Assembly: GCA_036741535.1 (NCBI GenBank)
Contig: DAINSB010000053.1
Location: 1 to 13,542, forward strand
Source of the DNA: Thermocaproicibacter sp036741535
Lineage (GTDB): Bacteria > Bacillota > Clostridia > Oscillospirales > Acutalibacteraceae
Direction: 5' to 3'
DNA: 13,542 nt
Shown: positions 5,722-13,424 of the stretch, one piece after another
How the letters are laid out: every line of letters starts with the position of its first letter
Position numbering within the stretch: the stretch's first letter is position 1
Made by a program: the position numbers and the translations under genes
The notes under the pieces: model-generated
The model's database searches: none
Told to the model about the DNA's origin: nothing
Seen by the model: only the letters and a program-made list of their open reading frames with translations

Positions 5722-7188
5722 ATGGAAAAGCTGATACATGAGCCGATTATGCCGATGGCGCCCAAACCCTCTCAGTACGGCATCGACCCCTCTCTGGTAC
5801 GCAAAAGGGTCGCCGAGCTGCCGGGCATGGTCTCCGTGCGGCTGCAGGAGCTGTTCCCCGACCTGCCGGACGTCATCTATCCGGGGCCCGAGGGGTCTCT
5901 GGATAAGCTGTATGAGGTCGCCAAGGCGGAGCTGCGCAAGGTGGACATGAGCATGATCAAGCCGGATCAGTCGGTTAACGTTCTGGCCTCCCACCACGGC
6001 TTTACCCTGTTCGGCGGCCAGCCCTACGCGATTCTGCTGAAAGCGATCCGCGATATTGTCATTGAGAAGACCGGCTGCAAAAACATCCGTCTGCGGGCCG
6101 GCGTGGGCATGCGCTTCCGGGAGACGGAGGAGTACATGAAGCGATACGGCCTGGACACCTACTACGAAGGCAAGGTCAAGGGCGTCGCCCCCGTGGACGA
6201 GGGCATCCCCATCGAAACGGAAGTGGGGACCCTCTACGGCATCAAGGCCGTCTATGACGCGGACTGGATCATCCACGCGCATCATACCGACGTGCGAGAG
6301 GTCCATTTCCACCGCCAGGTCGACAAGGCCGTCAAGCCTTTCGGCATGTCTTACGCCCGCATCGAGACGCGTTCCACCTACCACCAGAACCTCGGCCCGC
6401 GGGCCGCGAACTTCACCGCGCGCGCCATCTTCGAGTCCAAGTTTGTGCAAAGCAAGTTCGCCTTTGCCGCGTTTCTGAATGTCGGCCCCCACGGCGTCAT
6501 CGGCGTCGACGCGGACAACGACCTCTATAAGGTCAACGACCGCGCGACCTTCATCGGCTGCCAGATGTACGGCAAGATCATGACGCTGTTCGGCGAGATC
6601 GACAAGTGCATCGCCGTGCTCGACTTCCCGTGCCCGGTGCCGTATGTTTTCTCCGCCGGCGTGATCTACGCGAATTTCTGCGGCGCGAACACGGACCTGT
6701 ACGATATGGAGAGGACCCCGCTGCCCCCTTACACCTGGTACACGGAGGCCTTTTACGCCAAGAGCGGCAAGCCGCTGCTCGACGATATTCCGCCGCTCAA
6801 CCCCGCCATTAAAATGTGCGTGCACAACTACTCCTGGACCGGGTATCCGTCGGCGTTCTTCTCCGAGCACATCCCCACCGTGGTGGTGGGCGCGGAGCAG
6901 GCCAAAATGTTCGATACTGAGCCCATGAACCTCAAGTACATGGATCACGCCGTGATCGCCAAGACAACGGAGGGCGCCATGGACTTCGCCTACAAAGTCA
7001 CCGGCACCGACAAGGTCATCATTTTCGACGGAGCGATGGGCGGCCTGAACTGTTCGAGGTCTCTCGCGGAGCTTCTGATCGAAAAGGCCCCGGCCGTCAG
7101 CGAGCGCGTGGAAAAAGAGCTCCTGCCCAAGTGGTTCCGCCAGCGCGGCGTGGATGTTTCCATCCTGAAAAATCTGAAAAGGGCCTGA
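5722..7188 (+). CDS. Divergent LarA-type (nickel-pincer-nucleotide) racemase/epimerase homologue
   Basis: The 488-residue protein resembles lactate racemase LarA in layout: an N-terminal strand ending ASHHGF where LarA has SSDHTRP, a GVGMRFRETEEYM segment where LarA has ATGFHRPSTHEEL, then a HFHRQVDKAVKPFG segment. H195, K205 and H221 are spaced 10 and 16 residues apart, exactly as LarA H174 (catalytic), K184 (covalent attachment of the nickel pincer nucleotide) and H200 (nickel ligand). The other catalytic histidine, LarA H108, is R131 here, and the D-x-T-R-P substrate motif is absent. It is also about 65 residues longer than LarA. I expect 2-hydroxy-acid or related proton/hydride transfer, not simple lactate racemisation. 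The start is the ATG at 5722, ten bases after AAAGGAGG; a GTG at 5716 overlapping the ferredoxin stop is possible. No larB, larC or larE is in the window. The family call is from motif spacing and is distant. Confidence 0.65.
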   Translation: MEKLIHEPIMPMAPKPSQYGIDPSLVRKRVAELPGMVSVRLQELFPDLPDVIYPGPEGSLDKLYEVAKAELRKVDMSMIKPDQSVNVLASHHGFTLFGGQPYAILLKAIRDIVIEKTGCKNIRLRAGVGMRFRETEEYMKRYGLDTYYEGKVKGVAPVDEGIPIETEVGTLYGIKAVYDADWIIHAHHTDVREVHFHRQVDKAVKPFGMSYARIETRSTYHQNLGPRAANFTARAIFESKFVQSKFAFAAFLNVGPHGVIGVDADNDLYKVNDRATFIGCQMYGKIMTLFGEIDKCIAVLDFPCPVPYVFSAGVIYANFCGANTDLYDMERTPLPPYTWYTEAFYAKSGKPLLDDIPPLNPAIKMCVHNYSWTGYPSAFFSEHIPTVVVGAEQAKMFDTEPMNLKYMDHAVIAKTTEGAMDFAYKVTGTDKVIIFDGAMGGLNCSRSLAELLIEKAPAVSERVEKELLPKWFRQRGVDVSILKNLKRA

Positions 7189-7213
7189 CGGCTGATATTG
7201 AGGAGAGAAACGT

Positions 7214-8446
7214 ATGGAACTGATTGAAAAGGGCCCGGGTTTTCGATCGGGTCTGAAGGATCTACCCAGTCATATCAACGGCCAGACAATCGCGGCGGGG
7301 CTCATCTCGACCATATTCGGCTGTACCGGCCCCGCGCTGGTGGTCATGAGTGCGGCGCAGACCGCGCATTTCAGCACCGCCGACACCGTCACCTGGATCT
7401 TCAGCATTTACCTTTTCGGCGGCTTGCTCGGCATGATCATGGCGCTGTATTACAAGATACCGATTTCCGGCGCGTTCACCATCGCCGGCGCGACCCTGCT
7501 GGGCCCCGCCCTCGCTGGCTACACGTTTCAGCAGGCCGTCGGCGCGTTCCTGATTTCCGGCGTCGTCGTGCTGCTGATCGGCGTGACGGGGGTGATGGGC
7601 AAGATCATGAAATGGCTGCCCGTGGAAATCGTCATGGCGATGGTCGGCGGATGCATGCTGAAGTTCGGGCTCAATATCGTCACGTATACGACGAAGGATT
7701 ACGTTGTGTGCGGGGTCACCGTGCTGGCGTTCGTGCTGGTCCCGCGCGTGATCAAGAAATTCCCGGGCGTTCTGGCCGCTCTGATCGTCGGTGTGATCGC
7801 AGCGGCGCTGGCCGGCGAGTTCTCTGGCAGCACGGGGTCTCTGACCTATATCGCGCCCCGTGTGGTGGCGCCGGCGTTCAACGCGAAATTGATCCTGTCC
7901 TGCTCCATTCCGCTCGCAATTTTGATTATCGGCGCTGAAAACGCGCAGGCGATGGGCGTCCTGAAAGCCCAGGGCTACAACGTCCCGGCCAACGCGATGA
8001 CGGTGGTGAGCGGTGTCGGCGGAATCATTTCGGCCTTTTTCGGTTCGCACAGTTCTCACATTGCCGGCCCGATGACGGCCATCTGCGCGTCTGAGGACGC
8101 CGGCCCCAAGGAAGGCAGATACGCCGCTTCGTTTATCAACGGCCTGACTTTTGCCGCTTTTGGGCTGATTGCGTCCTATGCCGTCGGCTTCATCCATCTG
8201 ATTCCCGTCGGGCTGACTTATGTGCTGGCCGGCCTCGCGATGATCAATGTGTTGATTCAGTCCTTCCGCGACGCGTTCAAGTCCGGAAAATTCAAGATCG
8301 GCGCCTTCTTCGCGCTGGTTGTCGGCGCTTCCGGTGTCACCATACTGGGAATCGGCTCGGCCTTCTGGGCGCTGGTCATCGGCGTCGTGATCTCGCTGAT
8401 CTGTGACCAGAAGGATTTCGCCCGCAAGGAAGAACAGGCGGCGTAA
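7214..8446 (+). CDS. BenE-family (benzoate-type) carboxylate permease
   Basis: The 410-residue protein is hydrophobic almost throughout, with about 11-12 membrane segments. It carries BenE/APC-fold landmarks: IPISGAFTIAGATLLG (82-97), the GAENAQAMGVLKAQGYNVPANA region (240 onward, comparable to the BenE N-PG-AVL-AGY region), and a GSHSSHIAGPMTAICAS re-entrant segment (277 onward). BenE proteins import benzoate and similar acids with protons in aerobic proteobacteria. The similarity here is clear in architecture but distant, so I name the family, not the substrate. GGAGAG precedes the ATG, and the gene begins 25 bases after the LarA-like gene. As the only transporter in the cluster it probably brings in the pathway's starting compound, likely an aromatic or unsaturated carboxylate. 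Confidence 0.75.
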   Translation: MELIEKGPGFRSGLKDLPSHINGQTIAAGLISTIFGCTGPALVVMSAAQTAHFSTADTVTWIFSIYLFGGLLGMIMALYYKIPISGAFTIAGATLLGPALAGYTFQQAVGAFLISGVVVLLIGVTGVMGKIMKWLPVEIVMAMVGGCMLKFGLNIVTYTTKDYVVCGVTVLAFVLVPRVIKKFPGVLAALIVGVIAAALAGEFSGSTGSLTYIAPRVVAPAFNAKLILSCSIPLAILIIGAENAQAMGVLKAQGYNVPANAMTVVSGVGGIISAFFGSHSSHIAGPMTAICASEDAGPKEGRYAASFINGLTFAAFGLIASYAVGFIHLIPVGLTYVLAGLAMINVLIQSFRDAFKSGKFKIGAFFALVVGASGVTILGIGSAFWALVIGVVISLICDQKDFARKEEQAA

Positions 8447-8476
8447 CCCGAAATATGTAATGGATCCGGCAGCGGT

Positions 8477-8514
8477 GCCGCAGATGGCGAGAGATTCCTC
8501 TCAATCTCTGCGGC
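8477..8514 (+). terminator. Stem-loop between permease and M24 gene, possible partial terminator
   Basis: GCCGCAGA (8477-8484) pairs perfectly with TCTGCGGC (8507-8514). An inner alternative pairs AGAGATT with AATCTCT (8503-8509) around CCTCTC. The stem is followed by CCCTGTTTTCC, a short T tract only. In the middle of an otherwise tight gene run it may reduce, not stop, transcription, or it may stabilise the upstream message. The M24 start lies 24 bases downstream. Confidence 0.4.
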
Positions 8515-8538
8515 CCCTGTTTTCCGGAAGAGGCGGCG

Positions 8539-9690
8539 ATGCCTGTCCGCACCGCCGCAGAGAGGGGGAATCCGGCCGTGCTGGAGCAGATTGGGAACAG
8601 GATCGCCGCGCTGCAGCGGGTCCTGAAAGAAAAGGATATGGACGCCGCGCTGATCTATGACCATGAAAACCTGATCTATTTCACGGGGGCCGTCGACCTC
8701 GAAGGCTCCGTGCTCTGCATCCCCGCGTCCGGTGAGGCGGAGCTGCTCTGCCCCGCTATGGAGGCCCGTCACATCCGGGAGAGCACCGGCGTGAAAACCG
8801 TCACGCCGTACGACTTTCCCTGCGCGAACGAGAGCGTCAGCGCGGCCCAATGGGTCGCAAGCCTCGGCAAAAAAGCGCCGAAAGTCGGCTTCACGCGCTA
8901 TTTTATCACGCTGAAGGATTACCTCTGCCTTCGGCAGGAGGTACCCGAGATGCAGGTCTGCGACCTGGCGACGGACTGCTATCGGATACGGTCCGTCAAA
9001 AGCGGGGAGGAGATCGCGCGTATCCGCAGGGCGGCCGAAATCCTCGGCGCCGGCATGGAAGCGGCGGTGCGGTTTGTCCGCCCGGGCGTCAAGGAGTACG
9101 AGGTCCTGGCGGAGGCGGATTACGCCATGCGCAAAGCCGGTTCCCAGGGAGCCTCCTTCCGCATGCAGGTGTTGCGGCACGACCGACAGATGTTGATGCA
9201 CCCTTACGCCGGGGACTATGTGCTCGGAAACGACGAGCCCGTCGTGATCCACCTCGGTTCGTCGGTGGACGGGTATACGGCGAAAATGTGCAGGACCGTC
9301 TTTCTCGGCGCTGTGCCGGAGGAGACCCGGAAGATCTACGCCGCGCTCTGCGAAGCCCAGAAGGCCGCCGTGAGCGTTCTGAAGCCCGGCGTCCTCTGCG
9401 GCGAGGTCTACGATGCGGCTTACGGCCGTTTGGAGCGCCTGGGGTACGGCGGCATGTGGATTCCATATGCCGGCTATGGCGTCGGCATCCGGCAGTCGGA
9501 ATTCTACCCCGTGATTGAGAAGGGGAGCAAAACGCCCCTTCTGGAGAACATGGTGATCGACCTGCTGCTGCCCACCATCTATTTGCCGGGCTTCGGCGGG
9601 CCGAGGATCACGGACACGATCCTGATCACCGCGGAAGGCGGAGAGTACCTGTCGAATTACAGCAGGGGACCGATCGTCAAAACGTTTTAA
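8539..9690 (+). CDS. M24-fold (creatinase/prolidase-like) protein lacking metal ligands
   Basis: The 383-residue protein has a creatinase N-terminal domain (about 14-145; LKEKDMDAALIYDHENLIYFTG) and a pita-bread catalytic domain (about 155-375; IRRAAEILGAGMEAAVRFVRPGVKEYEV, FLPGFGGPRITDTILIT-like end). M24 metallopeptidases need five ligands (D, D, H, E, E). Here the IDAG position reads IHLG (H238), the SDITRT position reads AKMCRT (K249), the HG.G position reads GYGVG (Y313), the IEPG glutamate is replaced by hydrophobic residues, and the last R-x-E-D reads RITD (T358). It should not be a metallopeptidase. Creatinase, a metal-free member, uses a histidine in a position where H221 (MLMHPYAG) might lie, but its glutamates are not matched either. 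A C-N hydrolase or other lyase on the pathway substrate is possible. The start could instead be the GTG at 8578, nine bases after AGAGGGGG. Confidence 0.8.
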   Translation: MPVRTAAERGNPAVLEQIGNRIAALQRVLKEKDMDAALIYDHENLIYFTGAVDLEGSVLCIPASGEAELLCPAMEARHIRESTGVKTVTPYDFPCANESVSAAQWVASLGKKAPKVGFTRYFITLKDYLCLRQEVPEMQVCDLATDCYRIRSVKSGEEIARIRRAAEILGAGMEAAVRFVRPGVKEYEVLAEADYAMRKAGSQGASFRMQVLRHDRQMLMHPYAGDYVLGNDEPVVIHLGSSVDGYTAKMCRTVFLGAVPEETRKIYAALCEAQKAAVSVLKPGVLCGEVYDAAYGRLERLGYGGMWIPYAGYGVGIRQSEFYPVIEKGSKTPLLENMVIDLLLPTIYLPGFGGPRITDTILITAEGGEYLSNYSRGPIVKTF

Positions 9691-9752
9691 GCTGCTTCGG
9701 CTTTCGCGCGCTCTTCATTCTTTTCATTCTTAATTAAAACCATGGCCTTACT

Positions 9753-9758
9753 AGGAGG
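9753..9758 (+). promoter_or_regulatory. Consensus ribosome binding site of the PFOR gene
   Basis: AGGAGG lies nine bases before the ATG at 9768 and is the strongest ribosome binding site in the window, consistent with high expression of PFOR. The 77-base gap before the gene contains an AT-rich stretch (about 9715-9740) but no clear -35/-10 pair, so a separate promoter cannot be shown. Confidence 0.7.
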
Positions 9759-9767
9759 AATCGATTC

Positions 9768-12700
9768 ATGTCAAAGGAGCGAGTATTCAAAACGATGGAC
9801 GGCAATGAAGCCTGCGCGACCGTTGCCTATCATTTTACGGAGGTCTCCACGATCTTCCCCATCACGCCGTCTTCGCCGATGTCGGAGAAGGTGGACGAGT
9901 GGGCGGCGGCGGGAAGGCTGAATATGTTCGGCCAGCCGGTCACGCTGGTGGAGATGCAGTCCGAGGGCGGCGCTTCCGGCGCGTTGCACGGTGCCGCCGA
10001 GGCGGGGGCGCTCGCGACCACCTTCACGTCGTCGCAGGGTCTGCTGTTGATGATCCCGAACCTGCATATCATGTCGGGGCACAGAATGCCCGCGGTGTTC
10101 CATGTCGCGGCCCGCTCGGTGGCCACCCACGCGAACAACATCTTCGGCGACCATCAGGACGTGATGGACTGCCGCGCGACCGGCGCGTGCATGATGTCCT
10201 CCGGCAGCGTGCAGGAGGTCATGGACCTCGCGGCCATCGCGCATCTGACAACGGTGAAAAGCCGGGTGCCGTTCATCCATTTTTTCGACGGCTTCCGCAC
10301 CTCCCATGAAATTCAGAAAATTGAAATGATCGACCTCGAAAAGGTCGCTTCCCTGATGGATCAGGATGCGCTTGAGGCGTACCACCGCATCGCGATGAAC
10401 CCCGAGCATCCGCTGCAGAGAACGACCGTGCAGGGCCCGGATGTTTACTATCAGTCGCAGGAAGCCAACAACTCCATGTACGAGGCCATCCCCGGCATCG
10501 TGGAGGGCTACATGGGGCAGATCAGCAAAATCACCGGCCGGGACTACCACATCTTCAACTACTACGGCGCGCCGGACGCGGAGCGGGCCATCGTGATGAT
10601 GGGCTCCGCGTGCGAAACCGCCCGCGAGGTGGTGGATTACCTGAACGCCCGGGGCGAAAAGGTGGGCCTTCTGCAGATCCATCTGTACCGCCCGTTCGAC
10701 ATGACGTTCTTCCTGAACATGATGCCGCAAACTGTGAAGAAGATCGCCGCCATGGACCGGTCCAAGGAGCACGGGGCCATCGGCGGGCCGGTCTATCTGG
10801 ACGTCTGCGCGGTCTACGCGAACGCCGACAGCGCGCCGAAGATCTACGGCGGCCTGTACGGTCTGGCCTCCAAAGACGTGACCCCCGCCCAACTCAAGGC
10901 CGTGTTCGACAATCTGGCCAAGCCCGAACCCAAGAACCACTTCACCATCGGCGTCGTGGACGATGTGACCTTCCGCTCTCTGGACGTACAGGAGCCCCTG
11001 ATCACCGAGCCGGCCGGCACGGTATCCTGCAAATTCTGGGGACTCGGGTCCGACGGCACCGTGGGCGCCAACAAGAATTCGGCGAAAATCATCGGCGACC
11101 ACGCGGGGATGTATACGCAGGCCTATTTTGAGTACGACACCAAAAAGTCCTACGGCATCACCAAATCCCACCTGCGTTTCAGCAAAACTCCCATTCACTC
11201 CACCTATCTGATCAAGGCGGCGGATTTCCTCGCCTGCCACGTGCAGTCCTATATCGGCCGTTACGATATGATCCACGAGGTCAAGGACGGGGGCACGTTC
11301 CTCCTGAACTGCGCGTGGAGCGAACAGGAGCTCTCGGAAAAGCTGCCCGGCGACGTGAAGAAATACATCGCCGGCCATGACGTCCATTTTTATATCGTGG
11401 ATGCGAACCGGCTGGCGCGGGAGCTGGGGCTGGGAAATCACGCCAACATGATCCTGCAGGCGGCGTTCTTCAGGCTTTCCGGCGTCATCCCGGTGGAAGA
11501 CGCCGTCCGATACATGAAAGAGGCCGTGCGGAAGACCTACGGCAAAAAGGGTGAAAAGGTCGTGGCGATGAACATGGCCGCCGTAGACGCCGGCATCAAC
11601 AGCCCCGTCGAGGTCCATGTCCCCGCCGCGTGGAAGGACGCCAGGGACGAACGGAGCATTGATGAGAATCTGCCGGAGTTCGTGAAGAAGATCGTGATCC
11701 CCTGCAACCGCCAGCGTGGCGACGATCTGCCGGTCAGCGTATTTCTCGGCCACGAGGACGGCACCTATCCCACGGGCACGTCGAAGTACGACAAACGCGG
11801 CATCGCCCCGGCGCTGCCGGTGTGGGACCCTGAAAAATGCCTGCAGTGCAACATGTGTTCCTATGTCTGCCCACACGCCGTGATCCGCCCGTATCTGATG
11901 AATGAGGAAGAGGTAAGGAACGCGCCGAAGGGCTTCGTCTCCGTGGACGCCAAAGGAGCCAAGGGGCTGCGCTACACCCTGCAGGTCAGCACGATGGACT
12001 GCACGGGCTGCGGAAACTGCGCCGCATCCTGCCCGGCAAAAGACAAGGCCCTCGTCATGCGGCCGGTGACGGAGGAGATCACGGACACCGCGGACTGGGA
12101 ATACGCGCTCGGCATCAGCGACAAGGGCAACGCTTTCCCCGTCAACACGGTAAAAGGCAGCCAGTTCCGCCAGCCGCTGGTGGAATTCAGCGGCGCCTGC
12201 GCGGGCTGCGGGGAAACGCCTTACGCCAAGCTGCTCACCCAGCTTTACGGCGACAGAACGTACTGGGTCAACGGAGTCGGCTGCACGCTGGCCTGGGCCG
12301 GAGCCTTCCCGTCTTTGCCCTACACGAAGAACAAAAAGGGCCGCGGGCCGGCGTTTTACGGCACGCTGTTCGAGGATCAGGCGGAAAACGGCCTCGGCGT
12401 GTGCCTCGCCGTGAAACAGAGGCGCGGCAACGTGCGCCTGCGCGCACAGGAACTTCTGCGGCTCGTTCCCGGAACGACGCTGGAAAAGGCGATCGGCCGG
12501 TGGCTTGAAACCTTCGACGATTTTGAAAAGTCGGACGCCGACAGCGCCGCCTTGGTTGCGGAGCTCGAAAAGGCGAAACGTTCCGGCCGGGCGGGCGAGC
12601 TTGTGGGGGAGCTCCTGCTTCACCGCGACCAGCTCTCCAAAAAAACCGTCTGGCTGTTCGGCGGCGACGGATGGGCCTACGACATCGGCTACGGCGGACT

Positions 12701-13292
12701 GGATCATGTCATCGCTTCCGGCGAGGACATCAACATCCTCGTCGTGGACACCGAGGTCTATTCCAACACCGGCGGCCAGGCCTCCAAGGCGACGCCGATC
12801 GGCGCCAGCGCCAAATTCGCCGACGGCGGCAAAAAAACGCACAAGAAGGATCTCGGCAGGCTGATGATGACCTATCGGGACACCTATGTGGCCTCCGTGG
12901 CGATGGGAGCCAACCCGGGCCAACTCCTCCGGGCGCTGGAGGAAGCCCAGAAGCACAAAGGGCCCTCGATCGTGATCGCCTATGCGCCGTGTATTTCTCA
13001 CGGCATCAAGGCGGGCATGGACAACGTTCAGGCCGAGATGAAAAAAGCCGTGGACTGCGGTCTGTGGCCGCTTTACCGATACAACCCCGACCGGGCCGAA
13101 AAGCCGTTCAGCCTGGACTACGGCAAGCCGTCCAGACCCGTTGCGGATTTCTTCGACGGGGAAGTCCGGTATTCGGCTCTGAAGCTGAAGTATCCCGAGA
13201 CGGCACAGCGGCTGTTCGCAGAGGCGCAGAAGGACGCCGACGCGCGCTACGCGACCTATCGGAAGCTGGAGAAGCTCTATAACGAGGGCTGA
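9768..13292 (+). CDS. nifJ: Pyruvate:ferredoxin (flavodoxin) oxidoreductase, single-chain
   Basis: The 1174-residue protein is complete and has all PFOR domains. It converts pyruvate, CoA and oxidised ferredoxin to acetyl-CoA, CO2 and reduced ferredoxin in the cytoplasm. T33 (FPITPSS) and R116 (AARS) match the pyruvate-binding T31/R114 of the Desulfovibrio africanus enzyme with the same spacing. The two-cluster ferredoxin domain begins at C691 (CLQCNMCSYVCP) and C745 (CTGCGNCAASCP). The proximal cluster ligands are C811, C814 (CAGCGE), C839 (GVGCTLAW) and C1075 (YAPCISHG), close to the D. africanus set. The thiamine diphosphate motif is GDGWAYDIGYGG (from G966) to NTGGQAS. These residues support pyruvate, not another 2-oxo acid. 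Its position as the last gene after a hydratase and with an aldolase across the regulator suggests it oxidises pyruvate made by this pathway. A general housekeeping PFOR that happens to lie here is the alternative. Confidence 0.96.
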   Translation: MSKERVFKTMDGNEACATVAYHFTEVSTIFPITPSSPMSEKVDEWAAAGRLNMFGQPVTLVEMQSEGGASGALHGAAEAGALATTFTSSQGLLLMIPNLHIMSGHRMPAVFHVAARSVATHANNIFGDHQDVMDCRATGACMMSSGSVQEVMDLAAIAHLTTVKSRVPFIHFFDGFRTSHEIQKIEMIDLEKVASLMDQDALEAYHRIAMNPEHPLQRTTVQGPDVYYQSQEANNSMYEAIPGIVEGYMGQISKITGRDYHIFNYYGAPDAERAIVMMGSACETAREVVDYLNARGEKVGLLQIHLYRPFDMTFFLNMMPQTVKKIAAMDRSKEHGAIGGPVYLDVCAVYANADSAPKIYGGLYGLASKDVTPAQLKAVFDNLAKPEPKNHFTIGVVDDVTFRSLDVQEPLITEPAGTVSCKFWGLGSDGTVGANKNSAKIIGDHAGMYTQAYFEYDTKKSYGITKSHLRFSKTPIHSTYLIKAADFLACHVQSYIGRYDMIHEVKDGGTFLLNCAWSEQELSEKLPGDVKKYIAGHDVHFYIVDANRLARELGLGNHANMILQAAFFRLSGVIPVEDAVRYMKEAVRKTYGKKGEKVVAMNMAAVDAGINSPVEVHVPAAWKDARDERSIDENLPEFVKKIVIPCNRQRGDDLPVSVFLGHEDGTYPTGTSKYDKRGIAPALPVWDPEKCLQCNMCSYVCPHAVIRPYLMNEEEVRNAPKGFVSVDAKGAKGLRYTLQVSTMDCTGCGNCAASCPAKDKALVMRPVTEEITDTADWEYALGISDKGNAFPVNTVKGSQFRQPLVEFSGACAGCGETPYAKLLTQLYGDRTYWVNGVGCTLAWAGAFPSLPYTKNKKGRGPAFYGTLFEDQAENGLGVCLAVKQRRGNVRLRAQELLRLVPGTTLEKAIGRWLETFDDFEKSDADSAALVAELEKAKRSGRAGELVGELLLHRDQLSKKTVWLFGGDGWAYDIGYGGLDHVIASGEDINILVVDTEVYSNTGGQASKATPIGASAKFADGGKKTHKKDLGRLMMTYRDTYVASVAMGANPGQLLRALEEAQKHKGPSIVIAYAPCISHGIKAGMDNVQAEMKKAVDCGLWPLYRYNPDRAEKPFSLDYGKPSRPVADFFDGEVRYSALKLKYPETAQRLFAEAQKDADARYATYRKLEKLYNEG

Positions 13293-13424
13293 AAAAAGGC
13301 CCGCGTATGAAACAGGTGGGATCTCTGTCATCGATAAACTCAAATCCGGAGATTCGAGAAAACATCCTGACGAAAAATAGGATAAAAGATGTGCACAAAC
13401 GGTTTTTCAATGGCATGAGCCCTT

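Noticed and set aside
5653..6948. Minus-strand open frame of 431 codons opposite the LarA-like gene
   Set aside because: Antisense artefact of a GC-rich gene: repetitive V, H, D, R composition, no domain, no ribosome binding site.
9771..13343. Very long minus-strand open frame of 1190 codons opposite PFOR
   Set aside because: Its histidine-, arginine- and valine-rich composition is typical of the antisense of a GC-rich gene. The plus strand encodes complete PFOR with all cofactor motifs.
13339..13358. Stem-loop after PFOR (CTCAAATC / GATTCGAG, one mismatch, CGGA loop) considered as its terminator
   Set aside because: On the plus strand it is followed by A residues, not T. On the minus strand the T tract is only three bases, so it is not a convincing terminator either way.
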